This document shows, piece after piece, positions 17,048-25,613 of a DNA stretch of 64,000 nt (position 1 is the stretch's first letter; each line of letters starts with the position of its first letter). The notes under the pieces were generated by a model. It saw only the letters and a list, made by a program, of their open reading frames with translations. It was not told the DNA's origin and made no database searches. The DNA is from an uncultured Pirellulaceae bacterium. Lineage in GTDB: Bacteria; Planctomycetota; Planctomycetia; Pirellulales; Pirellulaceae. The stretch covers positions 1 to 64,000 of the forward strand of contig CALFWR010000091.1 in NCBI GenBank assembly GCA_937928555.1, read 5' to 3'. The translations under genes were made by a program, and so were the position numbers.

Positions 17048-18889
17048 ATGACTGACTGGATTGTGTTGATGAGAGTTTCGTTCATTTGTCTGTTGGCGGT
17101 TGGTTTTGCATCGCTGTCGATGTCCGTATCGCGGGCTCAAACTTCTCCCGTTTTCGTTGATGGCGAAGCGCAGCCGGTGGACGCGTTCAAGGGAAAAGCC
17201 AACTGGGTCATTCATGACCTGTGGGTGGAAACGGAGTTCGACAGTGACGGGACCGGCACTTTGGATCGCGTTCATGTGTCGGTCACCCGACCGAAGCAAA
17301 CAGATTCCGAGGGACTTAAAGTGCCGGTGGTCTACAACACCAGTCCTTACTTTGCGGGCACCGCTGGCAATGAAAAGGGAACGTTCTGGGATCCGAAGCA
17401 TGAGCTTGGCCAAACCCCGCCAGAGCACCGGCATCCGAAACCGATCAAACAAAGGACACTGCGGCCACGGATTTCCGGTTCGCATACCCGTTACTGGGTT
17501 TCGCGTGGGTTTGCGGTGGTTCATTCGTGTTCGCCAGGCACGGGGCTTTCGCAGGGCTGTGTGACGATTGGTGGCGAGAACGAATCGCTTGCGCCCAAAG
17601 CTGTGATCGACTGGCTGAATGGGAGGGCGAAAGGATTTACCGCGCCCGAGGGTGGCGACGAGGTCGTGGCGACATGGTGTACGGGAAAAGTTGGCATGAC
17701 CGGCACCAGCTACAACGGGACGCTGCCGCTGGCTGCCGCGACGACCGGTGTTGACGGTCTGGAGGCGATCATTCCCATTGCCCCCAATACTTCGTACTAC
17801 CACTACTACCGATCCAATGGCCTTGTGCGGCATCCCGGTGGTTACATGGGCGAGGACGTCGATGTGCTTTATGACTTTGTTAACAGCGGCGATCCCGGGA
17901 AGCGGGAATACTGCGATTGCGAAGTCCGCGACAAGGAAATTCTTGAGAATATCGATCGGGAATCGGGCGACTACAGCGACTGGTGGGCGGGACGCGACTA
18001 TGCCAAAAAACTGGACAAAGTAAAAGCAGCAACGCTTTTGGGACACGGGCTCAATGACTGGAACGTGATGCCAGCGCATTCGGTTCGGATCTATGAGGCG
18101 TTGAAAAAGCGCGGCGTGCCGACCCAGATTTACTTGCATCAGCGAGATCACGGTGGTGGTCCGCCGCCCAGTTCGCAGATGAATCGCTGGTTCACGAGGT
18201 ATCTGTACGGGATTGAAAACGGTGTCGAGTCGGAACCCAAAGCGCGGATTGTCAGAGAGGGCGATCGCCGAAGTGAGCCGACATCGTATGCGGATTATCC
18301 GAATCCCGACGCTGTTGATGTGATGCTGTATCCGCGTGCCGGCGGCAACGGCGTGGGTGGGCTTTCGCTGGAAAAGTCTCCCGGTCAGGGAAAGGAAGTC
18401 CTGGTGGACGACGTTTCGATTCGGGGAAGCAAGTTGGCGGCGCAAGCCAAATCGGAAACCCGTTTGCTTTACGCGACGGAAATCCTGAAGTCACCGGTTC
18501 ACATTTCGGGCACGCCCAGGGTCAGGATCCGGCTGGCCAGTGACCGGGCGGCGGCCAATCTGTCGGTGTGGCTGGTTTCGCTTCCGTGGGACAAGTCGTC
18601 CAGATCGATCAATGCCAATTTGATCACCCGAGGGTGGGCCGATCCGCAGAACCATGAATCGATCAGCCAGAGCAAGCCACTGGTTCCGGGTGAGTTTGTG
18701 ACTGTTGAATTTGACTTGCAGCCCGACGACCAGATCATTCCTGCGGGTCAGCAGATCGGTTTGATGATCTTTTCGAGTGACCGGGAGTTTACATTGTGGC
18801 CTGATCCGGGAACAGAATTGTCGATCGATCTCGATGCGACGCAGTTGACGGTTCCTGTCGTTGGCGGAACGAAAGCCTTGGGGCAATAG
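17048..18889 (+). CDS. secreted CocE/NonD family hydrolase (X-Pro dipeptidyl-peptidase-like, S15)
   Basis: A 613-residue protein with a signal peptide (MRVSFICLLAVGFASLSMSV) after a short leader; ATG 17069 is an alternative start. An alpha/beta-hydrolase domain shows the triad S221 (GTSYNG), D337 (GHGLNDWNV) and H368 (HQRDHGGG). The C-terminal ~190 residues form the beta-sandwich (PepX_C) domain typical of CocE/NonD and X-Pro dipeptidyl peptidases (PVHISGTPRVRIRLASDR). It should hydrolyse a peptide or ester in the periplasm or outside; substrate unknown. Stands alone between two F2 elements. Confidence 0.88.
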   Translation: MTDWIVLMRVSFICLLAVGFASLSMSVSRAQTSPVFVDGEAQPVDAFKGKANWVIHDLWVETEFDSDGTGTLDRVHVSVTRPKQTDSEGLKVPVVYNTSPYFAGTAGNEKGTFWDPKHELGQTPPEHRHPKPIKQRTLRPRISGSHTRYWVSRGFAVVHSCSPGTGLSQGCVTIGGENESLAPKAVIDWLNGRAKGFTAPEGGDEVVATWCTGKVGMTGTSYNGTLPLAAATTGVDGLEAIIPIAPNTSYYHYYRSNGLVRHPGGYMGEDVDVLYDFVNSGDPGKREYCDCEVRDKEILENIDRESGDYSDWWAGRDYAKKLDKVKAATLLGHGLNDWNVMPAHSVRIYEALKKRGVPTQIYLHQRDHGGGPPPSSQMNRWFTRYLYGIENGVESEPKARIVREGDRRSEPTSYADYPNPDAVDVMLYPRAGGNGVGGLSLEKSPGQGKEVLVDDVSIRGSKLAAQAKSETRLLYATEILKSPVHISGTPRVRIRLASDRAAANLSVWLVSLPWDKSSRSINANLITRGWADPQNHESISQSKPLVPGEFVTVEFDLQPDDQIIPAGQQIGLMIFSSDREFTLWPDPGTELSIDLDATQLTVPVVGGTKALGQ

Positions 18890-18908
18890 AAAAGGCCACG
18901 GTCTTTAC

Positions 18909-19100
18909 CCCGGATTATTCACGAGGTGTGGGCGTAACTTTCAGTTTAGCCAATGAACATCGCAACCGTTGGAAAAGAGTCTCTGGCCTGGACTTCATTC
19001 ATCAACGAGGTGAACCGAAATCTGGACGACAATCCAGCTTTGACCTTCGTGTCAGTGAGGCTCATCGCAAATCAACACCCGTCCTCGTGAATCATTCCGG
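18909..19100 (+). mobile_element. F2 MITE, 192 bp
   Basis: Full length. Left end CCCGGATTATTCACGAGG; right end CCTCGTGAATCATTCCGG. Perfect 5-bp target duplication TTTAC (18904-18908 and 19101-19105). Lies 19 bp after the hydrolase stop. Confidence 0.93.
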
Positions 19101-19200
19101 TTTACTGCGGCCAGCTTCCGCCGGGCAAACGAAAAACATGAACTGTCAGATAGGAAGTGGGATTCGCCAGAATTCCCGGCTCCGCCAATGCTACGCTAAG

Positions 19201-19995
19201 CTAAAGCAGAATCGGATCGGGGTTCGGTGGTGACGGATTGTTATTGCCGTCGTTATTTGGGGGCGTTGGGGGCGTTGGGGGCGTCGGGTTGTTATTCGGT
19301 GGAGTGGGCTGAGGATCCGGTTGAGGGTTGGGATCGGGATTTGGGGGGGCCGGGTTAGTCGGTCCGCTTCCGTTGTCCTCTGGCGGCGGCGGGGAGCTTT
19401 GGCCATCGCCGGGACCATTGGAGCCCGAATTGTCTCCGGAATTCGAGTTTCCTGAACCGGTTTCTCCATCGTTGGACCCCGAGTTGCCAGTCGGCGGATC
19501 GGGCTGTTGCGACTCCTCGTAATCCCGGGTTGCTTCTTCGATGGCTAGGGCCTGAATGCCCGGACTGCGTTCTGTGCGCAGAGTGGTGTCGTAGCTCAGG
19601 GTCATGTTCCTTGCGAATATGCCAACGCCCCACGAATTGGTATTCATGGGGATTTCTATTTTTGTGGTAACGAATTGTGTAGCTTCGACGATCGTCTCTG
19701 GTTCAATCTCTATTCTCGCGTCGTTGATTCCGCAGATGGCGAGAACTTCGTTGGCCGTTTCGATGGCCTCCTGTGCCGAAGCGCCTGGCACAATACCGGT
19801 GCGGGTTGCTTCGTAGGCCGCGTTTCTGGCGGTGTGACGTACAACATTGATTCGAACGATTTCAACGCTTCCGAATACGAATAGCAAGACAACAGGGATA
19901 ATGAATGCTGCTTCGACAGCGGTAGCACCTTTGCGTGGCAAATTCAATTTAACTCTCCGTTGGGTAATGCGACTGGCTCTTTGGCTGCGGCGCAC
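19201..19995 (-). CDS. TadE-like pseudopilin with Pro/Asn-rich tail
   Basis: A 264-residue protein. Residues 22-45 are a TadE-like N-terminus (RKGATAVEAAFIIPVVLLFV), where a glycine-preceded hydrophobic helix is processed and inserted in the membrane. The body to ~165 is a TadE/F-type periplasmic domain. Residues 170-264 are low complexity: Ser/Gly/Asn/Asp, then Pro-rich repeats (PTPPTPPTPPNNDGN), encoded by GGGGGCGTT-type tandem DNA. The tail is unusual for TadE and may span or attach to the cell wall or outer layers. Third gene of a Tad-like operon, 23 bp after the VWA protein. Confidence 0.85.
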   Translation of the reverse strand: MRRSQRASRITQRRVKLNLPRKGATAVEAAFIIPVVLLFVFGSVEIVRINVVRHTARNAAYEATRTGIVPGASAQEAIETANEVLAICGINDARIEIEPETIVEATQFVTTKIEIPMNTNSWGVGIFARNMTLSYDTTLRTERSPGIQALAIEEATRDYEESQQPDPPTGNSGSNDGETGSGNSNSGDNSGSNGPGDGQSSPPPPEDNGSGPTNPAPPNPDPNPQPDPQPTPPNNNPTPPTPPTPPNNDGNNNPSPPNPDPILL

Positions 19996-20018
19996 GATGG
20001 TCCGGTCGGTGGGCAGGA

Positions 20019-21161
20019 TTACTCGGTAAGCAGCGTTGGAAGTGTTTTGGCGATTTCCTCAAAGACGGTAATCAGGTCGTCGCGTGTCTGGGCATGGAAG
20101 TGCAATCCACCACCAGACATCGCTGTTTCAATCATCGTTTGCTCGTCGGCCTCTTCAGAAAATGTGACCGTGAAGATCGTGACGCCTGCGCCGGCAATCG
20201 ACTGCGCGACGATTCCGGGATTTCCACCCAGATTGTATTTTCCGTCGGTCATCACGATCGCGACTTTGGTCGCGAACGGGCGTGCCGTCGTGTCGTTAGT
20301 CAACGCGCGTGCTGCTCTGCGAAGTCCACTGGAAATGTTGGTGCCGCCGCCGCCAAGCGAATTTGAATAGGTGTTCAAGCCGAATTCGATATCGGCGTAA
20401 GTGTGGCTTAAAGGCACGTCCACGTTTGCGTTGTCAGCGTAGGTGACCAGGGCCACTTTTTCGCGTTGTGGTGTTTCGCTGAGTCTGCTCAGGAATGCGT
20501 CAGCGGCGTCGATCGCATCGAGCCAACGCGAGTTTGGAGGAACGGGAGAGTCGAATGTCCATCCAGCGGGCGCGGTAGATGGTGCCGGGGGAAAGCTTGC
20601 CGGTTCGTCTGTCGCATAGGCCATGGATCCGGAGCGATCGAAAACCAGCACGATATCCACTTCCGCCTGAGTGGAAACGGCTGATTTGGCGAATTGAATT
20701 GTTTTGGAAGTGAAAACCGGAAAGATGTAGTTCACCGCTCCGTTGGGTGAATCATCTGTCCGAAGCCCATGCAGCCTGACGGCGTTTGTGTCTGTGCCAC
20801 CGGGTGTAAAACGATACCTTGCACCGACATCGTTGCGAATCGAAACGCCGATCTCCAGGTCTTCCGGACGAAATTTGAGCGGTGACCCGCTGACAGGATT
20901 TCTGTCAGCGATTTCGTTGGCTATTTGCAGAGCCAAGGCACGATCCTGCGTCGAGTTATATGTTCGGCCCGCAGCTCTGGCAGATGCATCTGTTGCGCAT
21001 TGGATTTCGGTACGGACCAGTTGTACCTGTGACAGATTGATGGCGAATCCACACAACAGAATCAGGATTGGGAGCATGATCGCAATCATGACCAAGCTGA
21101 CGCCCTGTTGGCTTGCCAGAGACTTTCTGTGAAAAGAATTTCTGCGACGACTCAGTCTCAT
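20019..21161 (-). CDS. TadG-like protein with von Willebrand factor A domain
   Basis: A 380-residue protein with a TadG-type N-terminal helix (QQGVSLVMIAIMLPILILLC), then a periplasmic domain and a VWA domain from about 168 to the end. The metal-ion-dependent adhesion site is complete: D175-S177-S179 in DRSGSM, a Thr in GGGGTNISSGL, and an Asp in MTDGKYNLGG. This layout is known for TadG-like components of Flp/Tad pilus systems, with roles in adhesion. Middle gene of the operon, 4 bp after the upstream TadE gene. Confidence 0.88.
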   Translation of the reverse strand: MRLSRRRNSFHRKSLASQQGVSLVMIAIMLPILILLCGFAINLSQVQLVRTEIQCATDASARAAGRTYNSTQDRALALQIANEIADRNPVSGSPLKFRPEDLEIGVSIRNDVGARYRFTPGGTDTNAVRLHGLRTDDSPNGAVNYIFPVFTSKTIQFAKSAVSTQAEVDIVLVFDRSGSMAYATDEPASFPPAPSTAPAGWTFDSPVPPNSRWLDAIDAADAFLSRLSETPQREKVALVTYADNANVDVPLSHTYADIEFGLNTYSNSLGGGGTNISSGLRRAARALTNDTTARPFATKVAIVMTDGKYNLGGNPGIVAQSIAGAGVTIFTVTFSEEADEQTMIETAMSGGGLHFHAQTRDDLITVFEEIAKTLPTLLTE

Positions 21162-21165
21162 CTTC

Positions 21166-21573
21166 CTAGTACTCTTTCATCATGGTCATACGTGTCGTGA
21201 TGACTTTGTCTTTTGCGAATACGCCACGAAACATGGTGTTGGCAGCGGCTTCTGCGGAGACCTCTACTTCGATCGGAGTGCGGAAGTCTGCGCTGACGAA
21301 GTCAGTCGGGTTGACCGAGATGTTGCGAGGAACAATTCCACGCTCGCCGAGGATCACGTTGACCTGTGCTTCGACGTCTTCGATTTCCGAGCCAGTGGTG
21401 ATGGCAACTCTTACGCCTTCATGGGCCGCAATGGTCATGTGCTGGCGGAGGAAGATGAGGTTGCAGATGTCGACCGTTGCGGCAACTAGGAGGACCAGTA
21501 CGGGAAGCGCAACGGCGCACTCGACGGCAGCGATGCCTTTGGGATTAGTCGATTTTCGTTGGGCAGGACGCAT
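21166..21573 (-). CDS. TadE-family pseudopilin
   Basis: A 135-residue TadE/TadF-type protein: basic start, then NPKGIAAVECAVALPVLVLL with the conserved Glu in the hydrophobic segment and a periplasmic domain. First gene of a three-gene minus-strand operon (TadE, VWA-TadG, long TadE). The ATPase, secretin and prepilin peptidase of a Tad machine are not in this window, so these may be accessory proteins served by a distant machine. Confidence 0.87.
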   Translation of the reverse strand: MRPAQRKSTNPKGIAAVECAVALPVLVLLVAATVDICNLIFLRQHMTIAAHEGVRVAITTGSEIEDVEAQVNVILGERGIVPRNISVNPTDFVSADFRTPIEVEVSAEAAANTMFRGVFAKDKVITTRMTMMKEY

Positions 21574-22113
21574 GGAAAACCATAGCTTTTTGCATCCGGT
21601 TGGCTGGCTCGTATTTCAACAAAACGCCGAGGATTCTGGGGAGAAAACGGACTTTTTGTGATTTTACGGATTGGGCAGCTTGTAGCTTTTGTCGGCCACG
21701 TTTTCGGACCCGGTTCCGTCTGTGACGCTCTGTGATGAGGTCCAAGCAAAGGGTTCAGGTTTTGATGCGCGGCCAAGACGGCCCCCCAAGCTCACGAACA
21801 ATTCGGGTTCAGTGACAGGTGATCAAACAGATGATGTCAGTTGATTGTGAATTCGTACCAAACGGTTTGATAGGCTGGCCCGATGGTTATCTCCCGGGGA
21901 TTTCGAGCGGAATTGGGCTTGGTCCCAGGTTCAGTTGCAGGCTGACGGCTGAATCGATGGTTTCGCGTGGCGAGGTGATGTGTTTGACTTATTTCCACTG
22001 ACTGCCAATCCGGATGCTTTCAAAGAGCCCAAGGTCTCTCCATTGGTCGCCCTCCACGATGGAGCATTCCAGCCCCAAGGGCCGTTCCTGATCATCGCGG
22101 GCCCAGAATTTAG
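21574..22113. other. 540-bp intergenic region upstream of the Tad-like operon
   Basis: No protein-like frame is seen. The part next to 21573 must contain the operon promoter, but no convincing -35/-10 pair stands out. A weak match to the MITE terminus (TCACGAACAATTCGGG at 21792-21807) may be a decayed element end. Confidence 0.4.
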
Positions 22114-22300
22114 CCCTGATTATTCACGACGACGGGAGTTAATTCTACGTCTGGCCAACCGGAGCAAGCGAAAAGCTGAAATTCAACAAGAAATGTGAAT
22201 CATCCGGTAGATGAAAACCACAGCGATCGTTTGATCGCATCAGAGTCGGAGCTCACTGTCGGAACTGATTCTGACGCCCATGCGTGGTGAATAATCCGGG
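22114..22300 (+). mobile_element. F1 MITE, 187 bp
   Basis: Full length with some terminal drift (CCCTGATTATTCACG; TGGTGAATAATCCGGG). The flanks TTTAG/TTCAA agree at only 3 of 5, so the target duplication has decayed or was never perfect. Intergenic, between the Tad-like operon and the FucP-like gene. Confidence 0.88.
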
Positions 22301-22680
22301 TTCAAAGGCGGTTGGCATGCTGCGGTGGTCACATGGGTAACGCCGGCCCTGGTAGTGTTTTTGGCTTCAGCGCAAAGAAAAACCGATTGAAAGGAGGCAG
22401 GTTGAGCCGACTTTCGCCGAGCTTGGGCAGAACGTCCAGGTAGGCTGGTTTTGTCAGCCACTTTCAAAAGCCCGCGAGACTGCGGCAGGCAATTGTTGGA
22501 GTCGACAGCCACAAACTTGTATTGTCAGAAGGAGGCGTTTAGTTGCGGAAGCGTCGCTAAACTCAGCGTGTGTTTCCCATTTTTTCTGCGGATCTTGCGG
22601 GTGTTTGGTTCGATCGCTTTCGCGACGCAGCGCAGACAACTAAATTGGTCTCTTCCAGATCACCAATTCAGGGCGACAAC
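22301..22680. other. intergenic region upstream of the FucP-like transporter
   Basis: 380 bp with no convincing gene. It should carry the promoter and any operator for the sugar transporter at 22681, but I cannot pick one out. Confidence 0.35.
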
Positions 22681-24246
22681 ATGTCAAATGCGAATGCGGG
22701 CGAAGATAAGAAATCGCTTTCAAGTGAATCGACCAAAGCGGAGATAGTGCCCAAAAAGTATCTACTTCCTTTTATCCTGACGACGTGCTGTTTCTCGTTG
22801 TGGGGTTTCGCGAATGACTTCACCAACCCATTGGTAAAGGTCTTCGAGCAGGTGTTCATCATCACGACCGGTCAGGCATCGTGGCTGCAGTTTGCTTTTT
22901 ACACCGGCTACTTTTGTATGGCGTTGCCGGCCGCATTTTTTATTCGCAAGTTTTCCTACAAAGCTGCGATCATGGTGGGATTTGCTTTTTATGTGCTTGG
23001 TGCGCTGTTGGCAGTTCCGGCAAGCATGACTGCAACGTTCGGGTTGTTTCTGCTGGGCTCCTACGTACTGACTTACGGATTGGCTTTTCTGGAGACTGCC
23101 TGTAATCCCTATATTCTCTCGATGGGGCCAAGAGAGACCGCGACTCAGCGGCTGAATCTCGCACAGGCATTCAACCCGATCGGTTCGCTGATCGGAATGT
23201 TTGTGGCCAGTCAGTTGCTTGCTCCCAACTTGCTCGTTACCGAGTTTCAACAAGACATCAAGGATGGCAAGCCAGATGTTGTGAAGTATCTTATTCAGGA
23301 CGAAGCGAACTTGCCGTCTGGTGCGACTTTGAGTGAAGACAAGAAGTCATTTATTCTGAGCGATGCTCAAAAGACAGAAGTTAAACTTTATACTGGTGGC
23401 ATACCTGACTTTGATGCCAAAGTCGGAGCATTGGGCGATGCCACGACCGACGCGATGAAAGTTTTTCGCGCTACTGATCCTGATGGGTTCAAGAGTCTGC
23501 AACAGGCGGATCTGGGCTACGTCAGAACGCCTTACGTCGTCGTTGCTGGCGTGGTGTTGGCGTTTTTGGGACTGTTTGCGGTCAGCAAGATGCCAGTGTT
23601 CAAGTCGGAACAGCAAGAAGCGCCGTTTCTTGAGATTACGGCGAGGATTTTCAAAAGGCCTCGATTCTTCGGTGGCGTATTGGCGCAGTTGTTTTACGTC
23701 GGGGCGCAGATTATGTGCTGGACGTTTGTGGTGCACTATGGGATGGAACAAGTCGGTCTGACCTTGGCCCAAGCACAGACTTATAACATTGTTGCCATGG
23801 TGATCTTTTTGCTGAGCCGCTGGATTTGCACATTTTTGCTGCGGATTTACAGTCCGGGTCGGTTGCTATTCCTGTTTGCAAATGGTGGAATCTTTTTCAC
23901 GATCGGTGCAATCGTCCTTCCGGGACACGTCGGGCTAATTTCTCTGATTTTGATTTCGGCCTGCATGTCGCTGATGTTCCCGACCATCTATGGAATTGCT
24001 CTCAATGGCATGGAAGAGGAAGAAGCCAAACTGGGTTCGGCTTACTTGATCATGTCGATTGTCGGTGGTGCAGTGTTGACCAAGCTTCAGGGTGGTTTGA
24101 TTACAGACTACGGAGTGCGTCAGTCCTTTTGGCTACCGGTGATTTGTTTTGCAGTGATTGCGATCTACGGACGCCTGACTTTTCAATTCTTCGAGCCTCA
24201 GGCGAAACGGGAGTCGGCAGGAAGTCGGGAGTCGGCAGGAAATTAG
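22681..24246 (+). CDS. FucP-type sugar:proton symporter (MFS)
   Basis: A 521-residue MFS transporter of the fucose:H+ symporter family, with 12 predicted membrane helices. Family marks: FSLWGFANDFTNPLVKVFEQ near the start and FLETACNPYILSMGPRETA. The large loop between helices 6 and 7 (about 195-295) is longer than in E. coli FucP (438 residues) and is hydrophilic. The tail has a duplicated RESAG motif from a 15-bp DNA repeat. ATG 22681 is used; the frame is open upstream without protein character. The actual sugar cannot be told from sequence. Confidence 0.88.
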   Translation: MSNANAGEDKKSLSSESTKAEIVPKKYLLPFILTTCCFSLWGFANDFTNPLVKVFEQVFIITTGQASWLQFAFYTGYFCMALPAAFFIRKFSYKAAIMVGFAFYVLGALLAVPASMTATFGLFLLGSYVLTYGLAFLETACNPYILSMGPRETATQRLNLAQAFNPIGSLIGMFVASQLLAPNLLVTEFQQDIKDGKPDVVKYLIQDEANLPSGATLSEDKKSFILSDAQKTEVKLYTGGIPDFDAKVGALGDATTDAMKVFRATDPDGFKSLQQADLGYVRTPYVVVAGVVLAFLGLFAVSKMPVFKSEQQEAPFLEITARIFKRPRFFGGVLAQLFYVGAQIMCWTFVVHYGMEQVGLTLAQAQTYNIVAMVIFLLSRWICTFLLRIYSPGRLLFLFANGGIFFTIGAIVLPGHVGLISLILISACMSLMFPTIYGIALNGMEEEEAKLGSAYLIMSIVGGAVLTKLQGGLITDYGVRQSFWLPVICFAVIAIYGRLTFQFFEPQAKRESAGSRESAGN

Positions 24247-24417
24247 CTGCTTTGCCAAGATTCAAGCGTCGTTAGCCCATGCGGTTGCTGGAGCATCGGT
24301 TGCTGTAGCATCGGAAGCATCGAGAAATTTCTCAACTTGATAAGTTGCGACCACTGAACTCCGTGTTTCAAATTTCCACAAATCGGTGTCCTTGATCCGG
24401 CCTACGTCGCGCCGTGG

Positions 24418-25536
24418 CTATCTAAACGCTGTGTTGAGCGTTGTTTCGAGGTAGTCGCGCCAGACGCGCCAGGTGTGGCCGCCCTTGCTCCAGTGGTAGG
24501 TGTGCTGGATGCCTTTGTCGTTGAGCCACTTTTCGAAGGATTCGTTCTCCTGTTTGAGAAAGTCCGACGTTCCGCAGCCGATCCAGAGCTGAGGTTGGGC
24601 TGCGATGATGGCGTCGACGTTGGAGTTGAGAACTTCCTCGCAGGAATGCCAGTCCAGCGCCGAGCTGTAGCCATGGACGTACTTGAATTTGTCCAGGTGA
24701 GTCAGCCCAATGCGAATCGCTTGTCCGCCGCCCATCGAAAGGCCTGCGATCGCCCTGCCCTCACGCCTTGCATCGGTCCGGTAGTGGTTTTCGACCAGTG
24801 GCATGACGCCGTCGATCAATTCTTTTTCGACGCCAACATAGTTCTCTTCTGCGTGCTCTTTGGTGGCGTCGGTTGTTTTGGGGATGTTCACGTGACCCAG
24901 GGGCATCACGATGATGCAGGGGTTGGCTTTGGAAGCCGCGATCAGATTGTCGGCGATAAAGTTTGCTTTGCCGACGCGGTACCAACCCGATGCGTCATCG
25001 CCAAATCCGTGACACAGATAGAGCACGGGAAGTTTGTCGGTTGATTCGGCGTATCCCGGTGGCGTGTAAACGAATAGTTCGCGATTCTGGTTCAAACGCG
25101 GTGAGTGGTAAAAGTGATGATGGACCTGTCCGTGGGGGACGTTGTGGTGTTGCCAGGGGGTGTCGTCGTGGTCGGGGACTTCGACGAGATTTTCGTTCAG
25201 AATCCAGGCTTTGGTGTGACGGTTGAGCGGATCGATGACGCGGGTTCCATCGACGTTGAAGTGATAGGGGTAGAGGTTGGGTTGGAGTGGGCCGACGGTG
25301 ACCGACCAGAGTCCTTCTGCGTCTTTTTTCAGGTCGGCTTTCATTTCGGGGACGTTGCCCTGAAGTTTGACCGACATCGCCTGGGGGGCGTGCAGGTGGA
25401 AGGTCACGGTTCGATCGTCGTGGACTTGTGGGCTGACCGCTTGCAGGGCAAGGGCAGCATGCGGGTCGTAAGTTTGGCTCATGAGGATAATTATCAGGGT
25501 GGCGACTGTGGAAAAGTGCCTGGGCCGAATATACAT
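24418..25536 (-). CDS. secreted esterase (CE1/esterase-D-like) with N-terminal E-set domain
   Basis: A 372-residue exported protein with a hydrophobic N-terminus (STVATLIIILMS). Residues 35-115 form an immunoglobulin-like/CBM48-type domain (VTFHLHAPQAMSVKLQG...YPYHFNVDG). An alpha/beta-hydrolase of the feruloyl-esterase/esterase D group follows, with triad S267 (GLSMGG), D325 (CGTSDF) and H354 (KGGHTW). This architecture is known for enzymes releasing acyl or feruloyl groups from plant or algal polysaccharides. Divergent from the MscS-type gene. Confidence 0.88.
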   Translation of the reverse strand: MYIRPRHFSTVATLIIILMSQTYDPHAALALQAVSPQVHDDRTVTFHLHAPQAMSVKLQGNVPEMKADLKKDAEGLWSVTVGPLQPNLYPYHFNVDGTRVIDPLNRHTKAWILNENLVEVPDHDDTPWQHHNVPHGQVHHHFYHSPRLNQNRELFVYTPPGYAESTDKLPVLYLCHGFGDDASGWYRVGKANFIADNLIAASKANPCIIVMPLGHVNIPKTTDATKEHAEENYVGVEKELIDGVMPLVENHYRTDARREGRAIAGLSMGGGQAIRIGLTHLDKFKYVHGYSSALDWHSCEEVLNSNVDAIIAAQPQLWIGCGTSDFLKQENESFEKWLNDKGIQHTYHWSKGGHTWRVWRDYLETTLNTAFR

Positions 25537-25613
25537 CGGAATTCCTCGACGGTTGGATGTTCAGGAAGCGGACTCGTCTTCGCTGAGTTTAGACGATGCT
25601 TTAGGATATCCCA

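Noticed and set aside
21792-21807. MITE terminus TCACGAACAATTCGGG
   Set aside because: Only 12 of 16 bases match and no partner end or target duplication is found; too weak for a separate feature.
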